A stretch of 64,000 nt of DNA, from NCBI GenBank assembly GCA_021780225.1, contig JAJXZF010000065.1:42930-106929 (forward strand), read 5' to 3'. A model generated the notes under the pieces. It ran no database searches and was not told the DNA's origin. It worked only from the letters and a program-made list of their open reading frames with translations. A program made the position numbers and the translations under genes. The stretch comes from Deltaproteobacteria bacterium. Its GTDB lineage: Bacteria > Desulfobacterota > Binatia > Binatales > Binataceae. The first letter of the stretch is position 1. Every line of letters begins with the position of its first letter. Shown here in pieces: positions 1-10,204 of the stretch.

Positions 1-739
<739 letters not shown>

Positions 740-745
740 GCGTCC

Positions 746-1468
746 GTGGCCGGCCAATCGATGCAGGCTTCGCGCGCGTCCGCGCCGGATCGCTCCGTAA
801 CTCAGCCGCCCCATCCCGAGAAATCGGCATTACGCGAATACGTCGAGGCGTTTGCCGTTGCGATCGTTCTCGCGCTGATCCTGCGCACCTTCTTTATTCA
901 GGCCTATAAAATTCCCTCAGGCTCGATGGAGCCGACGCTGCTGGTCGGCGATCATATTATCGTCAACAAGCTGATTTACGGGTTTCGCCTGCCGGACTCG
1001 ATTTTAGGGCTTACGCCGATGGCCGCGGAAATTCCCTACGGCCACTATCTGTTCAAGCTGGAGCCAATCCATCGCGGCGACGTGGTCGTTTTCGTCTTTC
1101 CGCCCGATCCGACCAAGGATTTCATCAAGCGCGTAATCGGGATCGGCGGCGACACGATCGAAGTTCGCAACGGCGTGCTTTATCGCAACGGCAAGCCCGC
1201 TGACGATCCGCACGCCCATTTCGAGCTGACTCCGGACGAGCGCGAGGCCGATTCGCCGCGCGACAATTTCGGTCCGGTCACGGTGCCCCAGGGACAGTTC
1301 TTCATGATGGGCGACAATCGCGACCGCAGCTACGACAGCCGCTTTTGGGGGATGGTCGATCGGAATGAAGTCGAAGGGCGGGCGATGTTCATCTACTGGT
1401 CGTGGGACAGCGACAGCTCCGCGTCCGTGCCAATCCGCTGGAGCAGGTTCGGCAAAGTGATACATTAG
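746..1468 (+). CDS. lepB: Signal peptidase I
   Basis: Signal peptidase I removes signal peptides from exported proteins at the outer face of the inner membrane. After a short cytoplasmic tail there is one hydrophobic segment at about residues 34-52 (VAIVLALILRTFFIQAY). It is followed by the catalytic serine box (IPSGSMEPTLLVGD), the catalytic lysine box (DFIKRVIGIGGDTIE) and the C-terminal signature GDNRDRSYDSRFWG. Its 240 residues are normal for the single-spanning type. The GTG at 746 lies 11 bases after a GGAG inside the end of lepA; an in-frame ATG at 761 is an alternative start. Placement directly behind lepA supports the call. Confidence 0.97.
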   Translation: MAGQSMQASRASAPDRSVTQPPHPEKSALREYVEAFAVAIVLALILRTFFIQAYKIPSGSMEPTLLVGDHIIVNKLIYGFRLPDSILGLTPMAAEIPYGHYLFKLEPIHRGDVVVFVFPPDPTKDFIKRVIGIGGDTIEVRNGVLYRNGKPADDPHAHFELTPDEREADSPRDNFGPVTVPQGQFFMMGDNRDRSYDSRFWGMVDRNEVEGRAMFIYWSWDSDSSASVPIRWSRFGKVIH

Positions 1469-1523
1469 CCGCCGTACCTGAGCCGCCGTGCCTGCTTGGG
1501 TCATCGAGGTGGGGGAGAGAGCC

Positions 1524-2243
1524 GTGGCCGAAGACGAGTCGAGAAAGATTGGAACGCTGCTCGAGCAGCTTGGCGCTCGATTTGACATCGTAATTGAAGC
1601 CGTCACGGGCTTCGGCGGGCGTCTCGAGGCGCTGCGCGAAGAGGTGATGGGCCAGTTCGGCGAAGTCGGCCGCCAGATTCGCTTCCTTGCCGACCGGATC
1701 GCGGAGAATCGCGAGGCGGTCGCGCTGACGCGGGCCGATCTGGGTGCGGAAATGATCCGGATCGGCGAAAACCTTGGCGCCACTCGCGTCGAAACGCGCG
1801 AGAATTTCCTCAATGCGCGAATTGAAAGACGCGAGGAAATCGTCACGATTCGCGAGGAATTCCGCAATGCGATAGCCGCCGACGCCGATAGCGCGCGAGT
1901 GCGCAACGCCAGCGAAATCGCGCGCGCGGCCGAAGCGCTTGAGAACCGGCTCGAAGACCGGCTTGCGGCGCTGGGCGAGGAGTTGCGCCGTCAAATTGTC
2001 GCAGGAAATTCGTCGGCAAGCGAAGGACTTCCCGCGGCCGCGTCCGCCGAAATCCGCGCCGGCCTGGCGTCCTCGACCGACGCGATCGTGAAGAAAATCG
2101 ATCACGATCTGAAAACCGCCACCAAGGCGCTGACCAGCCTGATGCGCAAATTCGAGCGTTTCGACGACCGGATCACCGTGCAGACCAAAGATCAGGACCA
2201 GCGGCTCAAAAAGCTCGAACGCAAGACCGCCTCGCGCGGCTGA
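1524..2243 (+). CDS. Coiled-coil protein of unknown function
   Basis: No family is recognised. The 239 residues are rich in Glu, Arg, Ala and Leu and consist almost wholly of predicted amphipathic helix with heptad-like spacing, as in long coiled coils or methyl-accepting-type helical bundles. There is no signal peptide and no membrane segment. The start was placed at GTG 1524 because GGGGGAGAG precedes it by 5 bases; an in-frame GTG at 1488 would add 12 residues but has no obvious ribosome binding site. It follows lepB by 55 bases on the same strand and ends before a convergent terminator region. A cytoplasmic scaffold role is possible but unproven. Confidence 0.6.
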   Translation: MAEDESRKIGTLLEQLGARFDIVIEAVTGFGGRLEALREEVMGQFGEVGRQIRFLADRIAENREAVALTRADLGAEMIRIGENLGATRVETRENFLNARIERREEIVTIREEFRNAIAADADSARVRNASEIARAAEALENRLEDRLAALGEELRRQIVAGNSSASEGLPAAASAEIRAGLASSTDAIVKKIDHDLKTATKALTSLMRKFERFDDRITVQTKDQDQRLKKLERKTASRG

Positions 2244-2252
2244 CGCGGCGAC

Positions 2253-2306
2253 GAAACCGGGCGCCGCGCGGTTTCAAAACGCTGCCGGCCGGTCCCGGCC
2301 GGCAGC
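2253..2306. terminator. Convergent stem-loops between the coiled-coil gene and the SDR gene
   Basis: Two inverted repeats sit in the 95-base gap between converging genes. The first pairs GAAACCG with CGGTTTC around 2254-2276. The second is a near-perfect GC-rich hairpin at 2281-2306 (GCTGCCGGCCGG / CCGGCCGGCAGC). There is only a short T tract on either side, so this may be a weak bidirectional terminator. Confidence 0.5.
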
Positions 2307-2338
2307 ATTCAATTCCTGCAAATCGGACGCGAGGCGAA

Positions 2339-3181
2339 TCAATCCTTTTCGAACGAGGGGCCGGACCACTTGGCGGCAGTCTGGAACGCCGGTTGCGGGG
2401 CGCCTCCGCCAAACAGGTTGCCGCCCGCCATCAGGCCGCCGTCCACGACCATCGCCGTTCCTGAGACCCATTCCGAATCGTCGCTGGCGAGGTAGAGCGC
2501 CGCTCCCGCGATATCCTCGCCCGTGCCGGCGCGCGGAATCGGCTGGATATGGTCCAGTATCTGGCGCACCACCGGATCGCCGCCCGGAAGGTGTTGGTGA
2601 ATCAGGGGCGTGTTGATGCCGCCCGGACAGATGCAGTTGACCCGGATGCGATCCTTGCCGAGTTCGAGCGCCGCGCATTTCGTGAGATGGATTACGCCGG
2701 CCTTGGCCACGCTGTAGGCCAGCGGCCCGGCGCCGCCGCGCAGCCCGGCGACGGAGGCGGTCGAGATAATCGATCCGCCTCCGGCTTTGCGCATCTCGGG
2801 CGCCGCGTGCTTGATGCCGAGGAAGACGCCGCGCAGCAGAATCGCGAAAGTGCGGTCCCAGTTTTCGACGCTCGTCTCTTCGAGCGAACCGAGCGCGCCC
2901 GCCAGCCCCGCGTTGTTGAACATCACGTCGAGCCGGCCGAACTCTTTGACCGCGCGATCGATTGCGCCCTTGATTTCCGCCTCCGCCGTGACGTCGGTCT
3001 TTTGGAACACCGCGTTCGCGCCGTTTTCGCGGCATTCGCGAACGGCAGCTTCGCCCCCTTCGGCGTTCAGGTCGGCGATTACGACGCTGGCGCCCTCGGC
3101 CGCGAAGCGCGCCGCCGTCGCGCGGCCCATCCCGCTTGCGGCGCCGGTTATAACCGCGACTTTTCCTTCCAATTTGCGCAT
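2339..3181 (-). CDS. SDR family NAD(P)-dependent oxidoreductase
   Basis: This is a classical short-chain dehydrogenase/reductase of 280 residues. The Rossmann cofactor motif TGAASGMGRA lies near residues 12-21, followed by an acidic residue at the end of beta-2 (IADLN), which favours NAD. The NNAG motif, the catalytic Ser (STASVAG) and the YSVAK Tyr/Lys pair are all present. The C-terminal extension after the GTAMVVDGG motif is longer than usual by about 30 residues. The substrate cannot be told from sequence; relatives act on alcohols, steroids or acyl intermediates. The gene stands alone on the minus strand, convergent with the coiled-coil gene and divergent from uvrC. Confidence 0.9.
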   Translation of the reverse strand: MRKLEGKVAVITGAASGMGRATAARFAAEGASVVIADLNAEGGEAAVRECRENGANAVFQKTDVTAEAEIKGAIDRAVKEFGRLDVMFNNAGLAGALGSLEETSVENWDRTFAILLRGVFLGIKHAAPEMRKAGGGSIISTASVAGLRGGAGPLAYSVAKAGVIHLTKCAALELGKDRIRVNCICPGGINTPLIHQHLPGGDPVVRQILDHIQPIPRAGTGEDIAGAALYLASDDSEWVSGTAMVVDGGLMAGGNLFGGGAPQPAFQTAAKWSGPSFEKD

Positions 3182-3335
3182 GATCGATTCCCCTTGTCTC
3201 CTTTGCGATGGCCCCGCGCCGCGCGCGTTTGGCGCCGGGCGCGCAGGCGCGTCAATCCTGCCCGATACGGTCCCGAAGCGCTATCGCGAACCGGCGGACG
3301 ATCGGATTGGTCCGGTGTATAATCGCGAGGCGAAG

Positions 3336-5648
3336 ATGGCCAAATCGACAACATCGGGTCGGCGTGCGGCAGCGATGGCGGTACGGGCGGAGAGCAGCTT
3401 GCGCCGCGACCCCACGGGGAGCGAGCCGGGCCGACCGTCTGATCGCGCCGACGAAGCGGCAGATGCGGCCGGCGCGTCGTCCGTAGTAGCGGAAAGCGGC
3501 GCGGAAAATCAAACCGCGCGAGCGATCGTTCCGCCCCGGCCCGAGGAGCTTGGCCCGCGCTACGACTCGCTGGTCGCATATGATTCAGATGCCGGCGGAC
3601 GCGAGGCGTTGACGCTCGCCGCCGAAGACGGCGCGCTCGACGACGCTGAACTGGAACGCCGGCTCGAGGCGATCCCCGCCGATCCGGGGGTCTATTTGCT
3701 GCGCGATCGCGCGGGCAAGGTGCTCTACGTCGGCAAGGCTAAATCGCTGCGCTCGCGAGTGCGATCGTATTTCCGGCCGGGCGGCGACGGGCGTTTTCAG
3801 GTGCGCTTCCTGATGCGCAAGGTGCGCGACTTCGAAACTCTGGTCGTGCGCAGCGAAAAAGAGGCGCTGATCCTCGAAAACAATCTAATCAAGCAATACA
3901 AGCCGCGCTACAATATCCGGCTCAAGGACGACAAGTCATACCTGAGCGCCAAGGTGACGAACCATCCGTGGCCGCGCATCACGGTCACGCGGCGGATCGT
4001 CAAGGACGGCGGCCGCTACTTCGGGCCGTTCGGATCGGCCGACGGCCTGCGCGAAACGATCGACGTTATCCGCAAGGTCTTTCCGCTGCGCACCTGCTCG
4101 GACGCGGTGTTCCGCAACCGCGCCCGCCCCTGTATCGAATATCAAATCAAGCGCTGCCTTGGACCGTGCTGTCTGCCGGTGGATCGCGATGAATACGGAC
4201 GTCATCTGCACGCGGCCGAGATGCTTCTGGAGGGCAAGAACCTCGAATTGTTGCGGGAGCTGCGCGAGCGGATGCGGGCCCACGCCGAGCGGCTCGAATT
4301 CGAGGCGGCGGCGCGCCTGCGCGATCGCGTGCGGGCGATCGAAAAGACGGTCGAAAAGCAGACCGTGCTGCATCACTGGGGCGGCGATCAGGACGTGTTC
4401 GGATTGTATCGCGAGGGCGGTTTTATCGAGGCGATCGTCCTGATGGTGCGCAATGGAAAGCTCAACCGCACCCGCAGTTGGAGTTTCCAGGATCTCGAAT
4501 TTTCCGACGAGGAGCTGCTGGCCGACCTGCTGACGCAGTATTACGCGGGCGCGCTGACTCCGCCTGACGAAGTGATCGCGCCGGTCGTGCTCGAAGACGC
4601 GGACGCCCGCGCCGAGCTGCTTTCGGAACGGCGTGGCCGCAAAGTCGAATTCATCGTGCCGCGGCGCGGCGAAAAGCTGCGCCTGCTGGAGATGGCGATG
4701 GAAAACGCGCGGCAGAGCTTCGCCGCGCGGCGCGACAATGAAAATACGCGCGAAAAGATGCTCGCCGAGTTGCGCGCCCGGCTGCATCTGCGCAACACGC
4801 CCAAGCGGATCGAATGCTACGACATCTCGAACCTGCAAGGCTCGATGGCGGTCGGGTCGCAGGCGACTTTCGACGAGGGCGAACCGTGCAAAGCTTTTTA
4901 CCGCCGCTATCGGATTCGCACCGTCGCCGGACAGGACGACTTCGCCAGCCTCTACGAGGTCCTGAGCCGCCGGCTCAAGCGCGCGAAGGAGGAAAACGAG
5001 TATCCCGATTTGTGGGTGATCGACGGCGGCAAGGGCCAATTGAACGTGGCCGTGCAGGCGCTCAAGGACGCCGGCGCATCGGCGCAAATCGAGGTGGTGT
5101 CGCTGGCCAAGCAACACGTGCTGAACGACGGGCGCGAGCGCAACGTGGTCAAATCCGAGGAACGGGTCTTCCTGCCGAATCGCAAGGACCCGATCGTGCT
5201 GCCGCGCAACTCGAACGCATTGTTCCTGCTGGTGCGCATCCGCGACGAGGCGCATCGCTTCGCAATCACCTATAACCGTGAATTGCGCCGGCGCGCGCGA
5301 TTGAAATCGGTCCTTGACGATATTGAAGGAATCGGACCGGTGCGCCGGCGCGACCTGTTGAGACATTTCGGCAGCCTGCGGCGGATTCGCGCGGCGTCGC
5401 TTGCGGAGCTGCAGGCGGTCAAGGGCGTCAATGCGGAATTGGCGGCGCAAATCCGCCGGCATCTCGACGCGATGGCCGCGCTGCTCGACGAGCAGGAGCG
5501 GGCCGAGCGCGAAGAGTACGGCGCGGAATATCTCGACGCGGGCCAGGGCCAGCTTGAGCTGCTCGCCCGCAAAGCCCGCCCCGCCATGGCGGCGTCAAGC
5601 GAGGCGGAAACGTCATTGGCTGATTCGGTCGAACCCGCCGACGGTTAG
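3336..5648 (+). CDS. uvrC: UvrABC excinuclease subunit C with N-terminal extension
   Basis: UvrC makes both incisions in bacterial nucleotide excision repair. The GIY-YIG nuclease domain begins near residue 118 (DPGVYLLRDRAGKVLYVGKA). It is followed by the cysteine patch (RPCIEYQIKRCLGPC), a UVR motif that binds UvrB, the RNase H-like endonuclease half (ECYDISNLQGS, WVIDGGKGQL) and a C-terminal helix-hairpin-helix pair (IEGIGPVRRRDLLRHFG). With the start at ATG 3336 the protein has 770 residues against about 610 normally. The excess is a low-complexity Ala/Glu/Arg-rich N-terminal tail of about 110 residues. The open frame extends further upstream to 2787 but that part overlaps the SDR gene and is not plausible. 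uvrB lies elsewhere in the window, at 59.8-62.0 kb. Confidence 0.95.
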   Translation: MAKSTTSGRRAAAMAVRAESSLRRDPTGSEPGRPSDRADEAADAAGASSVVAESGAENQTARAIVPPRPEELGPRYDSLVAYDSDAGGREALTLAAEDGALDDAELERRLEAIPADPGVYLLRDRAGKVLYVGKAKSLRSRVRSYFRPGGDGRFQVRFLMRKVRDFETLVVRSEKEALILENNLIKQYKPRYNIRLKDDKSYLSAKVTNHPWPRITVTRRIVKDGGRYFGPFGSADGLRETIDVIRKVFPLRTCSDAVFRNRARPCIEYQIKRCLGPCCLPVDRDEYGRHLHAAEMLLEGKNLELLRELRERMRAHAERLEFEAAARLRDRVRAIEKTVEKQTVLHHWGGDQDVFGLYREGGFIEAIVLMVRNGKLNRTRSWSFQDLEFSDEELLADLLTQYYAGALTPPDEVIAPVVLEDADARAELLSERRGRKVEFIVPRRGEKLRLLEMAMENARQSFAARRDNENTREKMLAELRARLHLRNTPKRIECYDISNLQGSMAVGSQATFDEGEPCKAFYRRYRIRTVAGQDDFASLYEVLSRRLKRAKEENEYPDLWVIDGGKGQLNVAVQALKDAGASAQIEVVSLAKQHVLNDGRERNVVKSEERVFLPNRKDPIVLPRNSNALFLLVRIRDEAHRFAITYNRELRRRARLKSVLDDIEGIGPVRRRDLLRHFGSLRRIRAASLAELQAVKGVNAELAAQIRRHLDAMAALLDEQERAEREEYGAEYLDAGQGQLELLARKARPAMAASSEAETSLADSVEPADG

Positions 5649-5742
5649 CAAGCGGCGGAGCGGCGACAAACCGCGTTGGCATCGGGCGGCCGGTTCACTA
5701 TACCGAAATCATCTGGACTGAAATTGACGGCGTGAGCCGGGG

Positions 5743-8382
5743 GTGGGGGAAATCGCGGCGGCGAAGCAAATCGGCGCTGTCGGAGCGCGCGGCGCGGGCT
5801 CCGAGACGAACCGGAATCCCGCTCTCGCAGGGCGCGCCTGGATCGTCGCGCTGCCTCCTTTGTACGGCGTCACGGCCGCGATCATTATCGGCGACGGCGC
5901 CGGCAATCTCGGATTGGCGATACCTCTCTGGATCTGCGCGGCGTTCGCGGCCGGCGCGATCGCGTCGATGGCGGCGCGGCGCACGGCGGCGGGCTTGATC
6001 ATCGCCTACGCGGCGATCGCGGGCGCGGCGACGGGTCCCGTGGCGCGCCTGCTCAATCCCGCGCATGGTCCGCACAGCCTTTATCGTTTCGCCGACGGAT
6101 CGTCCCTTACGATCGTCGGGCGGATCGCGCAGGAGCCGGAGCGCGAACCAGGCGGCCGGACGTATCTGTTCGTCCAACTCGCGCGCGCCGGGCTGAGTCC
6201 CGGCCATCTGGAACCGTGCCGGGGCCTGGTTCGAGTGACCGCGCTTGGCGGCGCGGACCGATTCCGGCTGGGCCAGACAATCGAAGCGGCCGGCGTAATC
6301 AGGTTCCCGCGCAACGACGGCAATCCGGGGCAATTCGACTACCGCGGCTGGCTGCTGCGGCAGGGTATCGCGGCGACGATGTTCGTGCGGCCCGACAAGA
6401 CGACGAAGTCTTCGCCGATTCGAATCGTGGCGTATCGGCCCGAATTTTTCAGCAGCGCTATTGAGCGGGCGAGGCGCCGGATCCGCGCTCTGATTGACGC
6501 CAATCTGCGCTATCCGGCGAACGTCGAGATGCGCGCGCTGATTATCGGCGATCGGGGCGGTATCGATGAGCGGCTGCGCCGGCGTTTCGCCTTCACCGGC
6601 ATGGCGCATCTGCTGGTGATTTCCGGTCTGCACATGGGAATCGTCGCGGGCGCGACGTTCATCGTTGTGCGGCTGGCGATGAGTTTTTTCCCCGCGCTGA
6701 TGGCGTATGGATACGCCAACAAAGCGGCCGCGATCGCGGGCGCGATCGCGGCGGGCGGCTACGCGGCGATCGCAGGGCATCACGTGTCCACGATCCGCGC
6801 CGTGGCGATGGTGACGGCGTACGCGCTGGCGATCGCGTTCGACCGGTCGCGCGAATTGATGGCGAGTCTGGCGATCGCGGCGCTGGTGATTTGCCTCGCG
6901 CTGCCCGGCTCGACGGCGGATATCGGCTTTCAGCTTTCTTTCGTTGCGGTCGCCGCGATCATACTGGGGATGCGGCGGTTCGCGGCGTGGTGGCGAATTC
7001 GTTTTGCGGCGGAAGAAGGCGGCGCTGGATTGAACCTTGCCGAATCCGTGGCGGGCTATTTTGCGGTTTCTTTCTGGGCGCTGCTCGGCACGGCGCCGCT
7101 GACGGCTTTTTACTTCAACCAGTTTTCGCTCGTCGGCGTGGTCGCGAACGCGGTCGTCGTGCCGATCATGGGTTTTGGCGCGGTGGTGATGGGACTGATC
7201 GCCGCGCTGATGCTCTCAATCAATGCGGCCGCGGCGGGTTTCGCGATGCGGCTGGCGGGAGGCCTGGCCGGCCGCGGCACGGCGCTCGCCGGATGGTTCT
7301 ACAGGTGGCCGCTCGGATGGAGCCGGATCTTTACCCCGACGGTCGTTGAAATTGCGATCGCATACGCGCTGCTGGCGCTGTGGCTGACGGCGCCGCGGGC
7401 GGACGCGGCGCTCGCGATTCCGCCCGAACGCGATGCCGCCGCCGGGAGATCCGAAACGCATCCGATATGGCGGCGCTGGGGTTTCGCGTTGATTTTGACC
7501 GCGCTCGCGATCGACGCCGGCTGGTGGACCTGGCGGCGCTATTTCAATCCAGAGCTTCGAATCGCCTTTCTCTCCGTGGGCGAGGGCGACGCCGCGGTGA
7601 TTCGTTTTCCCGGCTCGCGCGTGATGGTTTTGGACGGCGGCGGAGGCTACCGCGACGCGTTCGATCCGGGCGAGCGGATCGTCGCGCCCTATCTTTGGGC
7701 GCGAAAGATCATGCGCGTCGATTATGTCGCGCTGAGCCATCCCGACCACGATCATTTCGGCGGCTTGACTTTTATCGCGGAGAATTTTCATCCGCGCGAG
7801 TTCTGGACCAGCGGCGTCGGCAGCGACGATTCAAGTTATGGACGGCTGCTGGCGGCTGTCCGCGCCGCCGGCGCGCGCGAATCAGTCTGCGGATCGGCGG
7901 CGCAGGCGCGCATGATCGGAGGAGCGGCGGTGCGATGTCTTTGGCCGGCGCGCGGCGTCGTCGAGCGCAAAGACAACAATTCGTCGATGGTCGTGCGGAT
8001 TTCCTACGCTGGCCGATCAGTTCTGTTTACCGGCGACCTGGAGGAAAAGGGCGAGCGCGAGCTGATCGCGACCGGAGCGCCGCTGGACGCCGGCGTGCTT
8101 AAGGTTCCGCATCACGGCAGCGCGACCTCGTCGAGTCCGGAGTTGATCGCGGCGGTGCGTCCGCGGTTGGCGGTTATCTCGGACGGTTACCTGAACCGGT
8201 TTGGATTTCCGGCGCCCGCGGTCGTCGCACGCTATCGCGCGGCGCGCGTGATCGTCCTGCGCACCGACCGGGACGGCGCCGTGCTCGTCGCGATCGGCGC
8301 AGAGGGGTTGGCCGCCAATGCCTGGCTGGACGGGCGCGCGCCCGTTGCGGTTGACGATCCGGCAAGGCGTGTGGGAAAGTGA
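5743..8382 (+). CDS. comEC: ComEC/Rec2-type DNA internalisation protein
   Basis: ComEC is the inner-membrane channel that takes up single-stranded DNA during natural transformation. The 879 residues show the three expected parts. The N-terminal part has two hydrophobic segments followed by a DUF4131 soluble region. The central Competence domain has many membrane helices (FTGMAHLLVISGLHMGIVAG is the family hallmark). The C-terminal domain is a metallo-beta-lactamase-like nuclease with the metal motif SHPDHDHFGG and later KVPHHGSATSS. The GTG start at 5743 is tentative because no clear ribosome binding site is seen. No other competence genes are in the window. Confidence 0.93.
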   Translation: MGEIAAAKQIGAVGARGAGSETNRNPALAGRAWIVALPPLYGVTAAIIIGDGAGNLGLAIPLWICAAFAAGAIASMAARRTAAGLIIAYAAIAGAATGPVARLLNPAHGPHSLYRFADGSSLTIVGRIAQEPEREPGGRTYLFVQLARAGLSPGHLEPCRGLVRVTALGGADRFRLGQTIEAAGVIRFPRNDGNPGQFDYRGWLLRQGIAATMFVRPDKTTKSSPIRIVAYRPEFFSSAIERARRRIRALIDANLRYPANVEMRALIIGDRGGIDERLRRRFAFTGMAHLLVISGLHMGIVAGATFIVVRLAMSFFPALMAYGYANKAAAIAGAIAAGGYAAIAGHHVSTIRAVAMVTAYALAIAFDRSRELMASLAIAALVICLALPGSTADIGFQLSFVAVAAIILGMRRFAAWWRIRFAAEEGGAGLNLAESVAGYFAVSFWALLGTAPLTAFYFNQFSLVGVVANAVVVPIMGFGAVVMGLIAALMLSINAAAAGFAMRLAGGLAGRGTALAGWFYRWPLGWSRIFTPTVVEIAIAYALLALWLTAPRADAALAIPPERDAAAGRSETHPIWRRWGFALILTALAIDAGWWTWRRYFNPELRIAFLSVGEGDAAVIRFPGSRVMVLDGGGGYRDAFDPGERIVAPYLWARKIMRVDYVALSHPDHDHFGGLTFIAENFHPREFWTSGVGSDDSSYGRLLAAVRAAGARESVCGSAAQARMIGGAAVRCLWPARGVVERKDNNSSMVVRISYAGRSVLFTGDLEEKGERELIATGAPLDAGVLKVPHHGSATSSSPELIAAVRPRLAVISDGYLNRFGFPAPAVVARYRAARVIVLRTDRDGAVLVAIGAEGLAANAWLDGRAPVAVDDPARRVGK

Positions 8383-8466
8383 GCGATGAACCGCGGGACG
8401 TGGTTCGCCTGGTCAAGCGACCGCGGACGTCCCGGGGCAGCATCAAAGTATCGCCGGAGGATTTCC

Positions 8467-8919
8467 ATGGCTGAACAGGCCGCCGCGCAAACGGCTGAAC
8501 AACCGGGCAAGAAGCCGATTCTGCCGGTTTTCAAACTCGAACCGAAGCCCCATCTGGTGGGCGTGAAATGCTCCGCCTGCGGCGCCGTATTTCTCGACAC
8601 CAAACGGTTGGCGTGCTCCAAGTGCGGCGCGACCGGACCCTTTCAGGAGGTCCAGCTCTCGGACAAGGGCAAGGTCTGGGTTTTCTCGGTGATTCATCAG
8701 TCCTTCCCCGGAGTAAAAACGCCCTACGTGACGGCGATTATCGATCTGCCCGAAGGCGTCAGCGTAAAGTCCAATCTGGTTGACGTCGATCCGCTGGAGT
8801 TGCAGAAGAATCCGGGGAAGGCGTTCGGGATGCCGGTCGAGCTGGTGGCGAACGTCGTCGCGAAAGATCGGCAGGGCAACGAAGTGGTCGCGTTTCAGTT
8901 TCGGCCAAGCGCGAACTAA
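8467..8919 (+). CDS. Zn-ribbon/OB-fold protein (DUF35), thiolase partner
   Basis: This is a 150-residue DUF35 protein. A rubredoxin-like zinc ribbon (CSACGAVFLDTKRLACSKCG, four cysteines) is followed by an OB-fold acyl-CoA-binding part. DUF35 proteins form complexes with SCP2-type thiolases and aldol-lyases in lipid and steroid side-chain breakdown. The ATG at 8467 is chosen because GGAGG ends 6 bases upstream; the frame is open further upstream to 8386 but lacks a start with support. The thiolase gene follows after 67 bases with its own strong ribosome binding site, so the two are very likely functional partners. Confidence 0.88.
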   Translation: MAEQAAAQTAEQPGKKPILPVFKLEPKPHLVGVKCSACGAVFLDTKRLACSKCGATGPFQEVQLSDKGKVWVFSVIHQSFPGVKTPYVTAIIDLPEGVSVKSNLVDVDPLELQKNPGKAFGMPVELVANVVAKDRQGNEVVAFQFRPSAN

Positions 8920-8986
8920 GGATAACTTCAGGCTGGCAATCAGGACGGCGCGGCCAGGCGACCGGCGTCCTCAGGAGGATTTTGAG

Positions 8987-10150
8987 ATGCGCAACGTTTA
9001 CGTGCTTGGAACGGGAATGATTCGCTTTGGCCGCTATCCGGACAAGTCGGTGCCGGAACTGGGCGCGGAAGCGGCGTTGATCGCGCTGAAAGACGCCGGC
9101 GTCATGATCAAGGATGTCGAAATGTTCGCGTGCGGCAACCTCTATCAGGCCAACGCGATGGTCGGGCAGCGAATTCTGCAGCAGGTCGGCCAGACCGGCA
9201 TTCCGGTCATTAACGTATCGAATGCGTGCGCGACGGGTTCGACCGCTTTCCGCGAAGCGTACCTGGCCGTCGCGTCGGGGATGTACGACGTCACGATGGC
9301 GATTGGCGTCGAGCAGATGGGCAAGCAGGGACTGCTCGGCGGCGGAGGCGGCGGCTCCGATCCGGCGTATTCGACCGAAGGACGCGTCGGCTCGGGACTG
9401 ATGCCCGCGGTTTTCGGTCAGGCCGGCGTGGAGCACATGCGCAAATACGGCACGACGCTTGAGCATTTCGCGAAGATTTCAGTCAAATCGCACAAGCACG
9501 CGACCAAGAATCCGTTCTCGCAGTATCAGAATGAAGTGACGCTCGAGGACGTGCTCAACGCCCGCGTGGTCGCTTTCCCGAATACGCTTTACATGTGCTG
9601 CCCGACCGGCGACGGCGCCGCGGCCGCGATTCTGGTCTCCGAGGACAAGTTGAAGCAGTTTGCGGCCGGCCGCAAACGGGCGCGCGTGGCGGCGTCGGTG
9701 CTGACCTCCGATCCCTACACCGATCGCGACCTGACCCTGCCCGACGTGAACACGCTCACGCGGCGCGCCGCACAGAAGGCCTACGAGACCGCCGGCATCG
9801 GACCGAAAGACGTTTCGCTGACCGAATTGCATGACTGCTTCGCCACCGCCGAGTTGGTGCATTATGAAAACCTCGCCCTGTGCGGCGACGGCGAGGCCGG
9901 CAAGTTCATCGATGAGGGCGGCGGCAAGCATCCCGATCTCGGCGGCAAGTCTCCCGTCAATGTGTCCGGCGGCTTGCTTTCGAAGGGCCATCCGCTGGGC
10001 GCCACCGGCGTCGCCAATATCTGCGAAGTCGTGTGGCATGTGACCGGCGACGAACGCGCCAAAGCGCGCCAGGTGCCGAACGCGAAAGTCGGCATGGCGC
10101 ATGTGATCGGGCTGGGCTCCGCCTGCACGATCCATTTGCTGACCGTCTGA
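8987..10150 (+). CDS. SCP2-like thiolase (acetyl-CoA acetyltransferase family)
   Basis: This 387-residue protein belongs to the thiolase superfamily, lipid-transfer (SCP2) branch. The nucleophilic cysteine lies in NACATGS and the general-base histidine in GHPLGATG. The HDCF motif (LTELHDCFATAE) is typical of the SCP2-type enzymes rather than biosynthetic thiolases, which have NEAF there. The ATG at 8987 follows AGGAGG by 8 bases. The paired DUF35 gene upstream matches known thiolase-DUF35 complexes, where the zinc-ribbon partner completes the acyl-CoA site. A role in beta-oxidation-like degradation of branched or steroid acyl-CoAs is likely; the exact substrate is unknown. Confidence 0.9.
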   Translation: MRNVYVLGTGMIRFGRYPDKSVPELGAEAALIALKDAGVMIKDVEMFACGNLYQANAMVGQRILQQVGQTGIPVINVSNACATGSTAFREAYLAVASGMYDVTMAIGVEQMGKQGLLGGGGGGSDPAYSTEGRVGSGLMPAVFGQAGVEHMRKYGTTLEHFAKISVKSHKHATKNPFSQYQNEVTLEDVLNARVVAFPNTLYMCCPTGDGAAAAILVSEDKLKQFAAGRKRARVAASVLTSDPYTDRDLTLPDVNTLTRRAAQKAYETAGIGPKDVSLTELHDCFATAELVHYENLALCGDGEAGKFIDEGGGKHPDLGGKSPVNVSGGLLSKGHPLGATGVANICEVVWHVTGDERAKARQVPNAKVGMAHVIGLGSACTIHLLTV

Positions 10151-10204
10151 CGGCTTGAAGATCGCGGACGAACGGTTTCGATCGCCGGACGTCCGCGAAT
10201 CATC

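Noticed and set aside
2787..3335. Upstream extension of the uvrC frame to 953 codons
   Set aside because: It runs antisense through the SDR gene and has no family similarity; the frame is open only because of GC-biased codon structure.
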